From positions 806,001 through 870,000 of the forward strand of contig CM073198.1 of assembly GCA_037042915.1 (NCBI GenBank): 64,000 nt of DNA. The letters run 5' to 3'. Under the pieces are notes generated by a model. It saw only the letters and a program-made list of their open reading frames with translations. It was not told the DNA's origin and did not search any database. This DNA is from Auricularia sp. M13 (Eukaryota > Basidiomycota > Agaricomycetes > Auriculariales > Auriculariaceae). This document shows, piece after piece, positions 22,861 through 32,645 of this stretch (within the stretch, counting starts at the first letter, position 1; each line of letters opens with the position of its first letter). Made by a program: the position numbers and the translations under genes.

Positions 22861-23040
22861 GTTCGCCGGCCAGTTGCCGGGCGCTTCGGACTTGGGCGCT
22901 TCGGACTTGCGGGCGCTTCGGACTTGGGCATTCCAGACTCGGGCGGGCGCTTCGGACTTGAGCTTTGTCAGAACCTCGGGCGCGGGCGCTTTGGAGTTGG
23001 GCTGGCGCGAGAACTTTGGTGTTGGGCAGTCGGGACTTGA
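22861..23040. repeat. Short tandem array of a 16-18-bp unit
   Basis: About five copies of GGGCGCTTCGGACTTG, some separated by GC or by diverged spacers, just downstream of the RING gene. Confidence 0.7.
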
Positions 23041-24690
23041 CCAACCTGTGCTCGACTGGATTGTGCTCAGCGGGTTTGCCGGACAATTTAGTTGCCGGCA
23101 CCAGCACGGACCTTCGGCCGAGCGAGAAGAGCTCTAGAGTAATAATGCGGATATGATACAAACAAACACGACACAAAAACACGGGGCGAGAGGATATGAG
23201 AGGTGTGGGTTAAACTACAAAGAACGAGTACATCGACGAGTCGGGACCTGCAGCTGCGGGCGTGAGGATCTGCCGTATGACATAAGATGCATACCTTAAT
23301 GAGAACTTCAAGCGGCCTAGGCTACATGAGCGTGAGCACAGGTATGGGCAGGGAGATAGTACAGGTGACCTTAGAATGTGAGACGATGGCCGGCGCCGAC
23401 CTGCTGTGCATGAGGGCAATGCCGGACACCGAACGGTCACATGGATGCATACCTACTCTTCGGAGACGATGGCAGCAGGCCTGAGATGTCACTGCGTGAG
23501 AGCGGGCCGAAAAGCTACAAAATATGTACGGTTAACATACCTGGTACAGGCCTTGGCGCTGGTGAGATGAGACGTCGAAGGACTTGAGCGCGCCATGGTC
23601 AAATATACTGAACGTTACATACCTCGTGAATAGCCTCGACAATGACCCCTGAGACTCTGCGAGGCCTGGACAGCGGCTGTAAATTAATGGCATGGTCAGA
23701 CGCGACTACGACGGCGAGATCACCAATGTGGCACCTACCTGGTCTCGACTCGCGAACCGTGCTACATCGCGGCCCCATAACGAAGCTGCACCATGGCCCA
23801 TGGGCGCTGAGGACGGCTGCCGAATGGCAGCCGCCCTCGACAAGGCGATCGTGGCCGATGGCCTGCGTGGCCAGCTGATAGGGGCTGGCGCCCGTGCGGA
23901 AGGATCGACCGCTCCCGAATGGGAGCAGCCCCAACGACGGCGCGGCCAGCGCCAGCGGCGCAGAGTGTGTCGATGGCGCCGGACTCGAATGAGCCCGGCG
24001 CCGGTGGGTGGCGGGGTGGCGGCGGGACTTGGCGGGACGAGAGCAAGATTGGCCAAGTCCGATTCGGACTCCGGCCGAAACTCATCCTCCTCGCGCCAAG
24101 TCCCGCCCCAGCACCCAGCACCCAGCGCCCGACACCCACCGCCCGCCGCGCCCGCGCCGCGAAGACCAGCTCCAGGATCCGTTGGCGCGTGCATTCGTGC
24201 GCGTCGACATCGTCTGCGCACCTCCATTCGGGGTGTGCAATCACTCCACCACCAGCGCAGGCGTGCGCGTCGTGCTCGACCCCAGGCTGCAAGGCCGTGT
24301 CCACGTCCCGCCCACTCGCTGCTACTCTCATTCGAGAGTGGTGGCACATTTCTTCGCCAGATCCTACGGTAGGTCTGCTAGCTGGTGCTGGTGCTGGTGC
24401 CGCTTCTCATTGACGACCACAGCGGCAAGAGCGTGCAAACCTCGCAGGGTCAGCGACTCCCCGGCTCTGAAATTATTGTGCTCTTCACTTGGAGCATTAA
24501 AGGTGTGTTGTCTTATTTTCGTTTGCCGGGGTTGGCTCGAGTTCTCGCTCGCGCGAGTGTGTGTGGTGTGAGACTGTTTCCACGGCGGGCTGGGCGAGGC
24601 CAAGACCAACGCTGCACGCGCGTCAGAAGGCAGCCCTAGTTGAGCATGTGGCAATGACGGCGGGCGGGACGCCTGGCGACCATCAGCACG
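23041..24690. other. No convincing gene; GC-rich spacer with one hairpin
   Basis: Open frames here are typical of GC-rich sequence and lack good splice structure. An inverted repeat GGCGGGACTTGGCGGG / CGCCAAGTCCCGCC (about 24027-24112) could form a hairpin. Confidence 0.4.
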
Positions 24691-25560
24691 CGGGCAAGGG
24701 TGGTGCGGCCGCTGGGGGACGTGCGGCAGATGCTTACGGGCGCACGCGTCGAGCTTGGCATAGCCACGCACTCTCAGCGCGCGAACGAGCGGCTGACGGC
24801 CGCTGCGGGCGCGGGAGCGCAAGCTGGTCCCCAGTGAGCCCAAGACAGTCACTGCGCGCGCGATGAGCGCCGATGGTCTTGTCACGCGAGGCGGATCTGA
24901 GACCGTGCGCACGACGAGCTGCAGATCGTCACCGCGCGCACAGCAAGCATGGACCGCCGCATACGTGCGGCAGATGTATACGGGCGGGCACGTCGAGCCC
25001 GGGATGGTCACGGCGGGCAGGGAGAGGCGAAGACTCTCCGTGCGCGAACCAGCGGCTGACGGCCGCCGCGGGCGGGCGAGCACAAGCTGGCCTTCCCCAG
25101 CGAGCCCATGACAGTCACCGCGCGCGCTATGAGCGCCGAAGGTCATGCCGCGCGAGGCGGATCCGAGACTGTGCGCGCGACGAACGGCAGACAGTCACTG
25201 CGCGCACAAGAAGCTTGGACCGCCGCAAACGTGCGGCAGGTGTTTACGGGAGGGTGCATCGAGCCCGGGATGGTCGCGGCCAACGGGAGAGCTGAAGACG
25301 GTCTCCGCGCACGAACGAATGGCTGACGGCCGCCGCGGGCGTGGGGACGTGCCGCAGACCATGGCCGCGCACACGTAGAGCAGCAGGCCGGCAGCGGGCG
25401 CACGGCGAGCATGCTGCGGCCGCCACGGCCGTGTAGCAGATGTTTACGGCACGGTCCGTTGAGCCCGTGGCTGTCACAGTGGGCCGGGAGAGCTGGAGAC
25501 CGCAGCGCGCACGCAGCGAGCGGCAGACGGGCACCCCTGGCGCGGCGAGTCTGAGACACT
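24690..25560. repeat. Decayed tandem repeat of 210-265 bp
   Basis: Four diverged units recognisable by CGTGCGGCAGATGTTTACGGG-like cores at about 24721, 24967, 25232 and 25436, each followed by GTCGAGCCCGGGATGGTCAC-like sequence. Long open frames over this region follow from the repeats. Confidence 0.7.
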
Positions 25561-25972
25561 GCGGCCACGCAGGGACCCAAAGCATCATACCGGGGGAGAG
25601 CAGGAGATCGTGACCGGGCGTGCGTAACAGTTGGGCGAAGTATCACGTCGCGTGGGGCGAGTGCCTCCCGCTCGCCGCGCGCGACATGCATGCCCCTTCT
25701 CACCATGGGCAGCAGGTGGGCCCAAGGCATGCATGGCAGACCCGTGGAGGATGATCATCTGCGAAAGCGAATATCTAACCATATGCAGCTCCCAGCTGCC
25801 TGATTGCCCTGACATCTCAAGCTCAAGCATTGCACACACGATGGCCGCAGTGTGTACTGTCCTAGCTGTCTGCTGCTGGGCCCATCTGACGCATAGTGCA
25901 GAACCCATTCGAACCCGACATTTACGACTTGCTGGCGATCGCCCGGGGTCAATCGCGCCGCGCGACGTCGAC

Positions 25973-28900
25973 ATGGGTGACCATGGCGGCGATACAAGCA
26001 TCCAGCATCACGAGGGCAATATCGCGACCGCCGCTGCCGCTGCTGCCACCGCCAGCACCCAAGCCGAAGAAATCGAGATTGGACTCGACGATATCCATGT
26101 GGGTGGAGATGCCGACGACGTGAACATGCAGGTGGGTTGCATCCATAAGTGCAGCCGATGGGCGCGCTGCTCACATTCTCTCAGGATGACGGGCACGGTG
26201 GATCGCACTCTGCAGACGCGCCTGTGCCTGCTGCCGAGGAGCAGGTATGCATACCGCTCAACTGTTAGGATGAGACTGATTTGTCGGGAATAGGATGCTC
26301 CCGGATACCATTCGCGCCGCGGCGACTCGAAGGAGGCCGTGGCCACGCTTTCTGCGTCATGGCGCCCGCGGCTCGAGAACGATCCATGGCCCTGCAAGCC
26401 GCAAGCTGTCGCGTTCGACTCTGAGGCCAAGCGGTATATCTACTGCGTTCTCCCGGGGCGAGCCCATCCCGGACCTGCCCATCAACGAGTACCCGCGCCT
26501 GCGCACAGACTTCCGGCTGGGCGTACACGATCCGATGCAGTACCCTCAGTACTGGCAGCCTGCGGCACCGCACATGGCGTGGATTCCTCTGGTCAAGCCG
26601 CACCGTGACCTGTACGGAGAAAACATCACGGGCTATGTCATGCAGCCCGAAGACTGGCTGCCGGTGCAGGACGGCGCTAGTTACGGGCGCCTGGGGCGGC
26701 CATTGCTGGCGCGTTTGCAAGACTCGTTCTACGAGATATACGTGCTCGTGCTGCCTCTTCTGCGGACGGCAAGGACGCGCATCTTGCTCCCCACCACCAC
26801 CATCAACGACTGCATCCGCTTGCTGTCAGACTTCCAAAGTCTGACAGCAACGTTCCGCGAGACCGCTGTGTCCGTCACCCGCATACAACGCGGCATCGCC
26901 GAACTCCGGGCTTTCAGATTGTTCAGGCTCGATGTAAAATATCATGTTGGCGATGAACGCTTTGTATCGGATCGCATGTACGACTGTGTTGGCGTCTTCA
27001 GCACGGACAGCGCGATGGTGACGCTCCTTCACCGTCTCGGGATACCCGTTTGGTTCGTCTCAAAATCCATGCCGCCCAATATGAGGAAAGACCAGCTGTC
27101 ACGCGTGTTTGAGCACTTCCGCCGAGTTGAGATGACGCCGCGGGACGCTCTAGACACTGAGGGACGGGATTGGAGTGGGGTAGTGTATCGGCCACCCACC
27201 CCGCCGTATTACCCCGACGACGACGAGCATGTGGGTACACCACGACCCCAGGACGATGAGCCAGTCGATGAAGCGCCTGCGCGCGGACGTGAGCCCGCAA
27301 CACGCTCAGTCTCCCGTGATCGATCCCGGTCTCCGAGGCCTGGACGGGCACGTCCTCGAGCACGATCGCCGCCACGCACAACAAGAACGGAACCAGCGTC
27401 AAGGGTGCCTCAATATTTGCTGAGGGAAGAGCCTCGTTACCCTGGTACGTTTGTGGGTTGTTTTTGGTGCCCTTGCTCACGTGTTTGCTTTAGCTGGTAG
27501 CAAGTCGCGTCGGCCCGCAGACGCACCCCCGGCTTGGATCGCACGGACCTGGGAAACCGACCCAGGGCACCAGGCCAATGACCACCCTGCTCTTCCAGAG
27601 TGGGTGCCGCGACCGCCAAAATGGCTTGCGCACGTTGCTGCTTCAGTGGACCGCTCTCGAATGCGCGAATATCGGCTATGCGCACCCGACGTTCTGCACC
27701 CAGTTCCGCAGGCGCGATTCGGAGAGCCTTTACAGTATACCATGCCACCCTTCCACCACTTTGTTGCGCAGAAGGAGAGCCGCATGGTCTTTGTCTTCAG
27801 GTCCTGGGTTGCGTTGCGCAACTTCTGGCTGCGGCGCATCATGCGCGACGGCTTCATTGGTTTATCGGCTAAAATATGGCGGAAGGTTCTTGACGACAAG
27901 TACCATACAACCCCGGAGCATGAGTCGTGGGTCAAGGAGAACTGCACGGGCCTGGGCATCAAGGCCAGCGACGTGAACAAAGCCGCCTCGCTCACCAGCA
28001 GGACACATATTCTGCTGCACAACGCCACCACCACGTCGACTCTTGCCGCGAATGCGGATATGAGCTTGGTTCTGCCGCCTGTCGCCGCCGCTGAAGCTCG
28101 CCCCAGCATGGCTTATACACGTCTGCCCTCTGAGGGCGAGGATCTTATCGTCAAGAGCGCGCGAGCGTTTGCCGAGCCGTACCAATGGAAGCAGAAGGTC
28201 AAATCTGCTTCAGTATTCTTCGAGCGCACCACTGGGCACATGTATGCAGCGGATACTGCGGACCGCGAGCTCCTGCTGACCGGGAATGGGATGAGTTCTG
28301 GGATTACGAAAGCTGCCGCTTGCTGCTGTTCCGCAAATCGTCCCGCGTACCAGAGGAGGAGGCTGTGGGCGAGGACAACGAGATTCTGCTCGACGAGAAT
28401 AACTTGGCCTGGCACCAGTCAGTGGCAGATGCTGATGGCCTGGCCTCCGGCTCTCGGGCGATGTGGATGGCCCCGTGCCCCTTCGTCAGGTGCGTCTTAT
28501 CTTTCTGTGGCTGAATGTTGCTAATCAATGCATGTAGGAAACAGCTGTGTTCGCTGGGCGCTCAGCTGCGGTTACGCCGAACCCCCCAACGCAGGGTGCA
28601 GATGCTGGGGAAGGCAATAAGCCGCCGCCCGATCCAGTTTACGGCTACGAGGCCGAGCAGCCGAATGGACGCGCAACGAAGACCCTCTTCATCGGTCAAC
28701 ATCCTCTGGCCGAAGAGGATCTCGCTCGGGCCGACGTGCGCGCCTTCTTGGTGTGGGAGGTGCAGGAAACCTCGTTTCGATTTCAGCTGCGGGACCTCGA
28801 CACCTACATTCTCAAGTCGCTCAAGATCTGGAACGACGCCGTGCGGCAGGACCGCGAAGCTCTCTGGCTCAATTGCTGGGGCGGGCAAGACGGATTTGTA

Positions 28901-29173
28901 CCTCTAGGATTACGGCAGCCGCCTCACACTGACCCAAACCCCGAGAACCGCAAGGTCTCAATATATAGCCTGTGGAAGATTGTGCGCGCGTGGCCGAGGT
29001 GCCGCGAGGTTACCAACCTCCGGCGCTACACTGCAACAGAGGGTTTGTCAATGGAGAAGTTGCTCGATATTGAGCGCGAGGTCTGGAGCTTCTACGCGCA
29101 GAGCTTCCAGGATTACTTTGGGATTCTGCCCACTATGCCCACCGTGATGCCCGCCAATCCGTTTGTCTCGTGA
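25973..29173 (+). CDS. Large cargo gene of giant element 1, unrecognised basidiomycete family
   Basis: ATG at about 25973 (MGDHGGDTS) with introns near 26129-26181, 26243-26293, 27443-27492 and 28489-28537; stop at 29171-29173. The product is about 900 residues: an acidic Ala-rich N-terminus, a Trp/Tyr/Pro-rich core (YPQYWQPAAPHMAW, YVMQPEDWLPVQDG, LGIPVWFVSKSMPP), an RS-rich linker (SVSRDRSRSPRPGRARPRAR), then a second globular part (HHFVAQKESRMVFVFRSW, WLNCWGGQDGF, YFGILPTMP). One-base breaks are needed at GGGG 26455-26458 and near 28271-28280. The family resembles hypothetical proteins I associate with agaricomycete element-rich regions; no function is known to me. It is the last cargo gene before the right terminus. 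Confidence 0.55.
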
Positions 29174-29282
29174 TGTAATGTAGATACTTTGTCAAATCCC
29201 CTCTCGTAGACTCTGCTTTGGTGAAACGACTGTATATGACGCACTGCTGCAACAACGCTAACATGTTCCATGATTTTTCAGC

Positions 29283-29768
29283 CATTCATAATTGCTTGAC
29301 GCTGGGGTAAGCGGCGGTAGGTCCGTGGTCGCTCGCATAGCTATGCTCAGCGATGCGCAGCGATTCTCAGCGGTGCGGGGGGCTGATTGACGGTATCAGT
29401 ATTTGCACATTGTCCAGCGATGCACTGCGCTTCTCAGCGATGCTCCATGTTAATTCAGCGATTCCAAGCTGTGTGGGTGCTGCCCGACTATGTTCATATT
29501 TAAGCGGCCCCCAGCGATGCTCAGCGATTGTCAGCGAGGCTCACTGCCAGGCTCACTGCCATGCGAGCGCTGACCGTCCGTGCTCATATTTCAGCGAGCT
29601 CAAGCGATTACCAGCGATTCCAAGCGATTTAAATATTATTATTAGATAGCTAGTACCATTACACTACAGACGTTTGAACACTGAAAACGTGCCAAAGTGC
29701 GGGAATCGCTGAACCGATGCATTGCACAAAGTGCGGGTATCGCTTAAGCGAAAAGTCCCGACACAGCT
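29283..29768. repeat. Right terminal inverted repeat and CAGCGAT subterminal array
   Basis: A mirror image of the left end: CAGCGAT-type heptamers from about 29340 to 29640 (the reverse complement of ATCGCTG), then the conserved terminus up to 29768. The array is similar in character but not in detailed order to the left one. Confidence 0.7.
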
Positions 29769-29776
29769 GTCAGCAC
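29769..29776. repeat. Right target-site duplication of giant element 1
   Basis: GTCAGCAC, identical to 5577-5584. It lies in NLR intron 1, 15 nt before the exon that starts at 29792. Confidence 0.65.
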
Positions 29777-29929
29777 TTACACGCCAGTCAGAATGGCCGC
29801 GCAAATGCCAGTGATGTTCTGGCGCTTTCGCGACGCGTGGCCAACACGGCGGCCGCCGTCGCAGATGAGCTCGCGCACGTAGAAACGCCTATGGAAGCTA
29901 TTGCTCCCTTTATACAGTTCGTATGGTGC

Positions 29930-30559
29930 TAGGGATGTAAACCGTCCCGTCGACGGGCGACGGCCGTCTCGAGACGGGCGGAGACGGGTACGGCCCGTCC
30001 CACAGACGGCCGTCTCACACGCAGTACGACGCATAGACGGGACGAGACGGGCTCGTCGACGGCCGTCCGACGGGTTCGCACGGGGACGGGTCAGCAAATC
30101 TCGCTGAGGCGGGCTAGCGCGTGTGCAAGGCCTCATGTGTGAGAAATGAGGGCCTTGGACCTGTTCCGGAGAGTCATATGTAAGTAAGAGGTTCTGTGCG
30201 ACAGGAAACTGTCACTCACGGAGCATGATTGGACTGTAACAGGTCCCGACCTACGTCCGTGCGCATCGACGACGACGACTGCTCCTTGCCTTCCGGCGCC
30301 TGCTAGTCTATTGGTACCGTCCACGCGGTCTTGAGTCTATGCGAACTCACAACACTTCGTCGGTGGAGTGTATGGACACCGAACAACCCGTCAACCCGTC
30401 TGCCGGCCGTCGAAGCCGTCAGCGAGACGGGCTGGACGGGTTGCGCCCGTCCCGTTACCCGTATCCGTCCTGGATGTCCAATGGCTTGGACGGGACGGGC
30501 TGGAACCCGTCCCGTCCGTCCCGTCTACACGGTTTGGACGGGTACGGCTTACATCCCTA
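29930..30559. mobile_element. 630-bp hAT-like MITE in NLR intron 2
   Basis: Terminal inverted repeats TAGGGATGTAAACCGTCCCG (left) and, reverse-complemented, TAGGGATGTAAGCCGTACCC (right). Exact 8-bp target duplication TATGGTGC at 29922-29929 and 30560-30567. The interior is dense in GACGGG/CCCGTC. The 8-bp duplication and the TAGGGATGTAAA-type end point to hAT. It lies inside NLR intron 29917-30616, which would be 62 nt without it. Confidence 0.9.
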
Positions 30560-31139
30560 TATGGTGCTCATGCTCAACTTGGGAACGCGATATGCTGATG
30601 CTGGTTTACTGTCTAGATGTCTCCGCGACATAATGCACGAACTGCAAGAGCTACCAAAGCACAGCTATCTCTCCCGGATATTTTATCAGAATCGTGAGCG
30701 CGAGAGGCTGTTGGCATTATCAGATAGGTTCGACAATGCTTTGGCTCTGCTCATGGTAAGCAAACGCATACCACAGGGATAAGTTATAGAGCCGTACCTA
30801 ATGTGTTTCATACCAAGGTTCAAATGCGGATCCACACATGCACAGAGCTCTCCGCGCAGCTCGAGAATCTGAACACACGACCGGCGCTTCTCGCGTTCGA
30901 TATTCCAGAGCCCACGACTACCCTTCGCATCCCCCCAAAGCCGGCGTTTCACTTTGGTCGCTCCTCTGAGCTACAGGCCGCTGTAGAAGCGGTGTGTGGC
31001 GTACCTCCGGGCCGTGTGGCTATTCTCGGCGGGCCCGGCATGGGGAAGACTACACTCGCAGTGGCCGCTCTGCACGCGTCTGCGGTCGTCCTTCAATTCG
31101 GAAGCAGGCGGTATTTCTGTCCATGCGACGCCGTCGAGG

Positions 31140-31659
31140 AGGCCCCCGGCAAAGTCCGATAAGGGTCCCATCTAAACGGGACCCGTATCGCCGCAAAAAG
31201 CGACCACTCCATACATCTAAACGGGGCCCGCGGTGGCCGTCAGGTGGACCCACGCTCCATCTAAACGGGACCCGTGACCGCGCTGACAGCCAGTCCCAGC
31301 ACCACGCTTTTTGATGACCGATGCGGCCGCGTCGCGCCAAAAATTCGGCGCATCGTGTTAAGCGAGGTTCGTAGACCATTCTGCACCACGAATACTCAAG
31401 GTGCGTACCACGATTACCGTTCTGGGCACCTTCTGACGTGATTCTTTGCTGTGCCCGTCGCCCAGAGAATTGATATACATATTGACTATCTGAGAGTGCG
31501 CCGGCGGCAGATCTCGGAGGAAGTTTACTTCCGCGGGTACTCGGAGATAGCCGAACCTCCATGTAAACGGGCCCCGCCAGGACGGATTTTTGAGGTTCTA
31601 AACGAGCCCCGCGGCCGAATTTTGCGGATGGGACCTCTAAAGACCTATGCCAGGGGCCT
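31140..31659. mobile_element. 520-bp TIR element in the NB-ARC exon
   Basis: Ends AGGCCCCCGGCAAAG and, reverse-complemented, AGGCCCCTGGCATAG, with GGTCCCATC further in on both sides. Exact 8-bp duplication CGTCGAGG at 31132-31139 and 31660-31667. Subterminal copies of CATCTAAACGGGACCCG (three near the left end, two diverged near the right). No coding potential, so non-autonomous. The single-copy join keeps the NLR frame. Confidence 0.85.
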
Positions 31660-31744
31660 CGTCGAGGGCACGCGCACCTGCCCGTCCGTCGTCGCCGACG
31701 CGTTTGGCGTGGCAGCTCCCGACGCGCGGGTTCTGATGCTCAAG

Positions 31745-31925
31745 CCCAGCAGAAAGTCGGTCGAGCTCAGACGAGTGCACACGAGCCGACGGAAGCATCT
31801 CGTGATGGCTCGTGTTTCCTTTGCTGAGCTATGCGATCTGCACTCTTTCATGAGATCGCACGAGTCCGGCCGAGATTTTCCATTTGCACACGAGCCTTTG
31901 CGAGCTACCAGCATCACCCGATCAA
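31745..31925. repeat. Left subterminal CACACGAGCC-type repeats
   Basis: At least four copies in both orientations of a CGAGTSCRCACGAGCC-like motif within 180 bases, plus GTCGAGCTCAGACGAGT, which recurs (as GTCGAGCTCGGACGAGT) at the other end near 38525-38545. Probably transposase-binding sites. Confidence 0.65.
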
Positions 31926-31949
31926 TCTGCCGCCAGGTTGCGCTTTTTT

Positions 31950-32630
31950 CATTTCCTTCCATAGAACGAGCCCAGCAGAGCTTGAAAGAGGGTGGAAATA
32001 ATGTGATTATTGCCTATTAAATTGAATCTAATAATATAAACGGCATTTGCGAGTATAGAAAGCATTCCTCCGTCGCACGGCAATGAAACAAACCCTCCAA
32101 ATTCGGGCACCCACTCATGTTGCTCCGGATTTGGCAGCGGCGGCGCGGTCAACATATGGCTATGGAAAGGTCAGGTGGATAAAACGAGTGGCAGATTGGC
32201 AGACCTTTATACGTGCATGGTCCTCGATGATCGTGTTCCAGAAGTCCACAAAGCCGCCTTGCGATGCCCGCGCTGCGCTGGCATTGCAGCTGGCTATGTA
32301 GTCGGCCTTGACCAAGCCCCTGCATGGCACCTGTCAGTACGATGCACTGGTTTTATGCAGATGAAGAGCATGCGCACTCAACGGAAGGCTTTGCGGCCGT
32401 TGACGGCACACACTTTGCATTAGGGTTAGCAGGCGGGTTCTTGGGCTTCAGGTTGTATGGGTTTTTTGTGGGGACAGCTGCAGCATTGAATGCAGCAGCA
32501 ACTACAATCTGAAGTTAGTGACTGTGGGGTGCGACATAGCTCGCGACATACCGCTCTCGGCAGTTGGGTCTGGCTGCATCGGGTTGAAATTTCCTAAGGA
32601 TCTGCGTATACGGGTCAGCAAGAAAAGGAT
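31950..32630. other. Element interior without a supported gene
   Basis: Non-coding or unresolved sequence between the left subterminal repeats and the PQ-rich gene. A short minus-strand frame around 31949-32155 could be a leftover 3' exon, but no support was found. Confidence 0.35.
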
Positions 32631-32645
32631 AGCGTACGCACATAC

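Larger units (their letters stand above)
5585..29768. mobile_element. Giant KDZ element 1 (about 24.2 kb) with TET/JBP cargo
   Basis: Inverted termini face each other. The left end (5595-5685) and the reverse complement of the right end (29680-29760) share GGGACTTTTCGCTTAAGCGA (one T fewer at the left), then CCGCACTTTGTGCAA, GCATCGGTT, AGCGATTCCCGCACTTTGG and CACGTTTT. The flanks carry an exact 8-bp duplication GTCAGCAC (5577-5584 and 29769-29776), and removing the element leaves a normal 57-nt intron in the NLR gene. An 8-bp duplication is, as far as I recall, what is expected for KDZ transposons. The outermost 10-12 bases of the two ends align poorly, so the exact ends are uncertain. Genes inside: KDZ, A1, B1, C1, TET/JBP, RING, and a large unrecognised gene. 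Confidence 0.75.

Noticed and set aside
23692-24372. Plus-strand 226-codon frame as a gene
   Set aside because: The first part reads plausibly, but it ends in Arg/Pro-rich sequence, lacks splice structure, and overlaps equally long minus-strand frames.
24364-25146. Minus-strand 260-codon frame
   Set aside because: Follows from the tandem repeat and high GC; no introns, no start context, no family.
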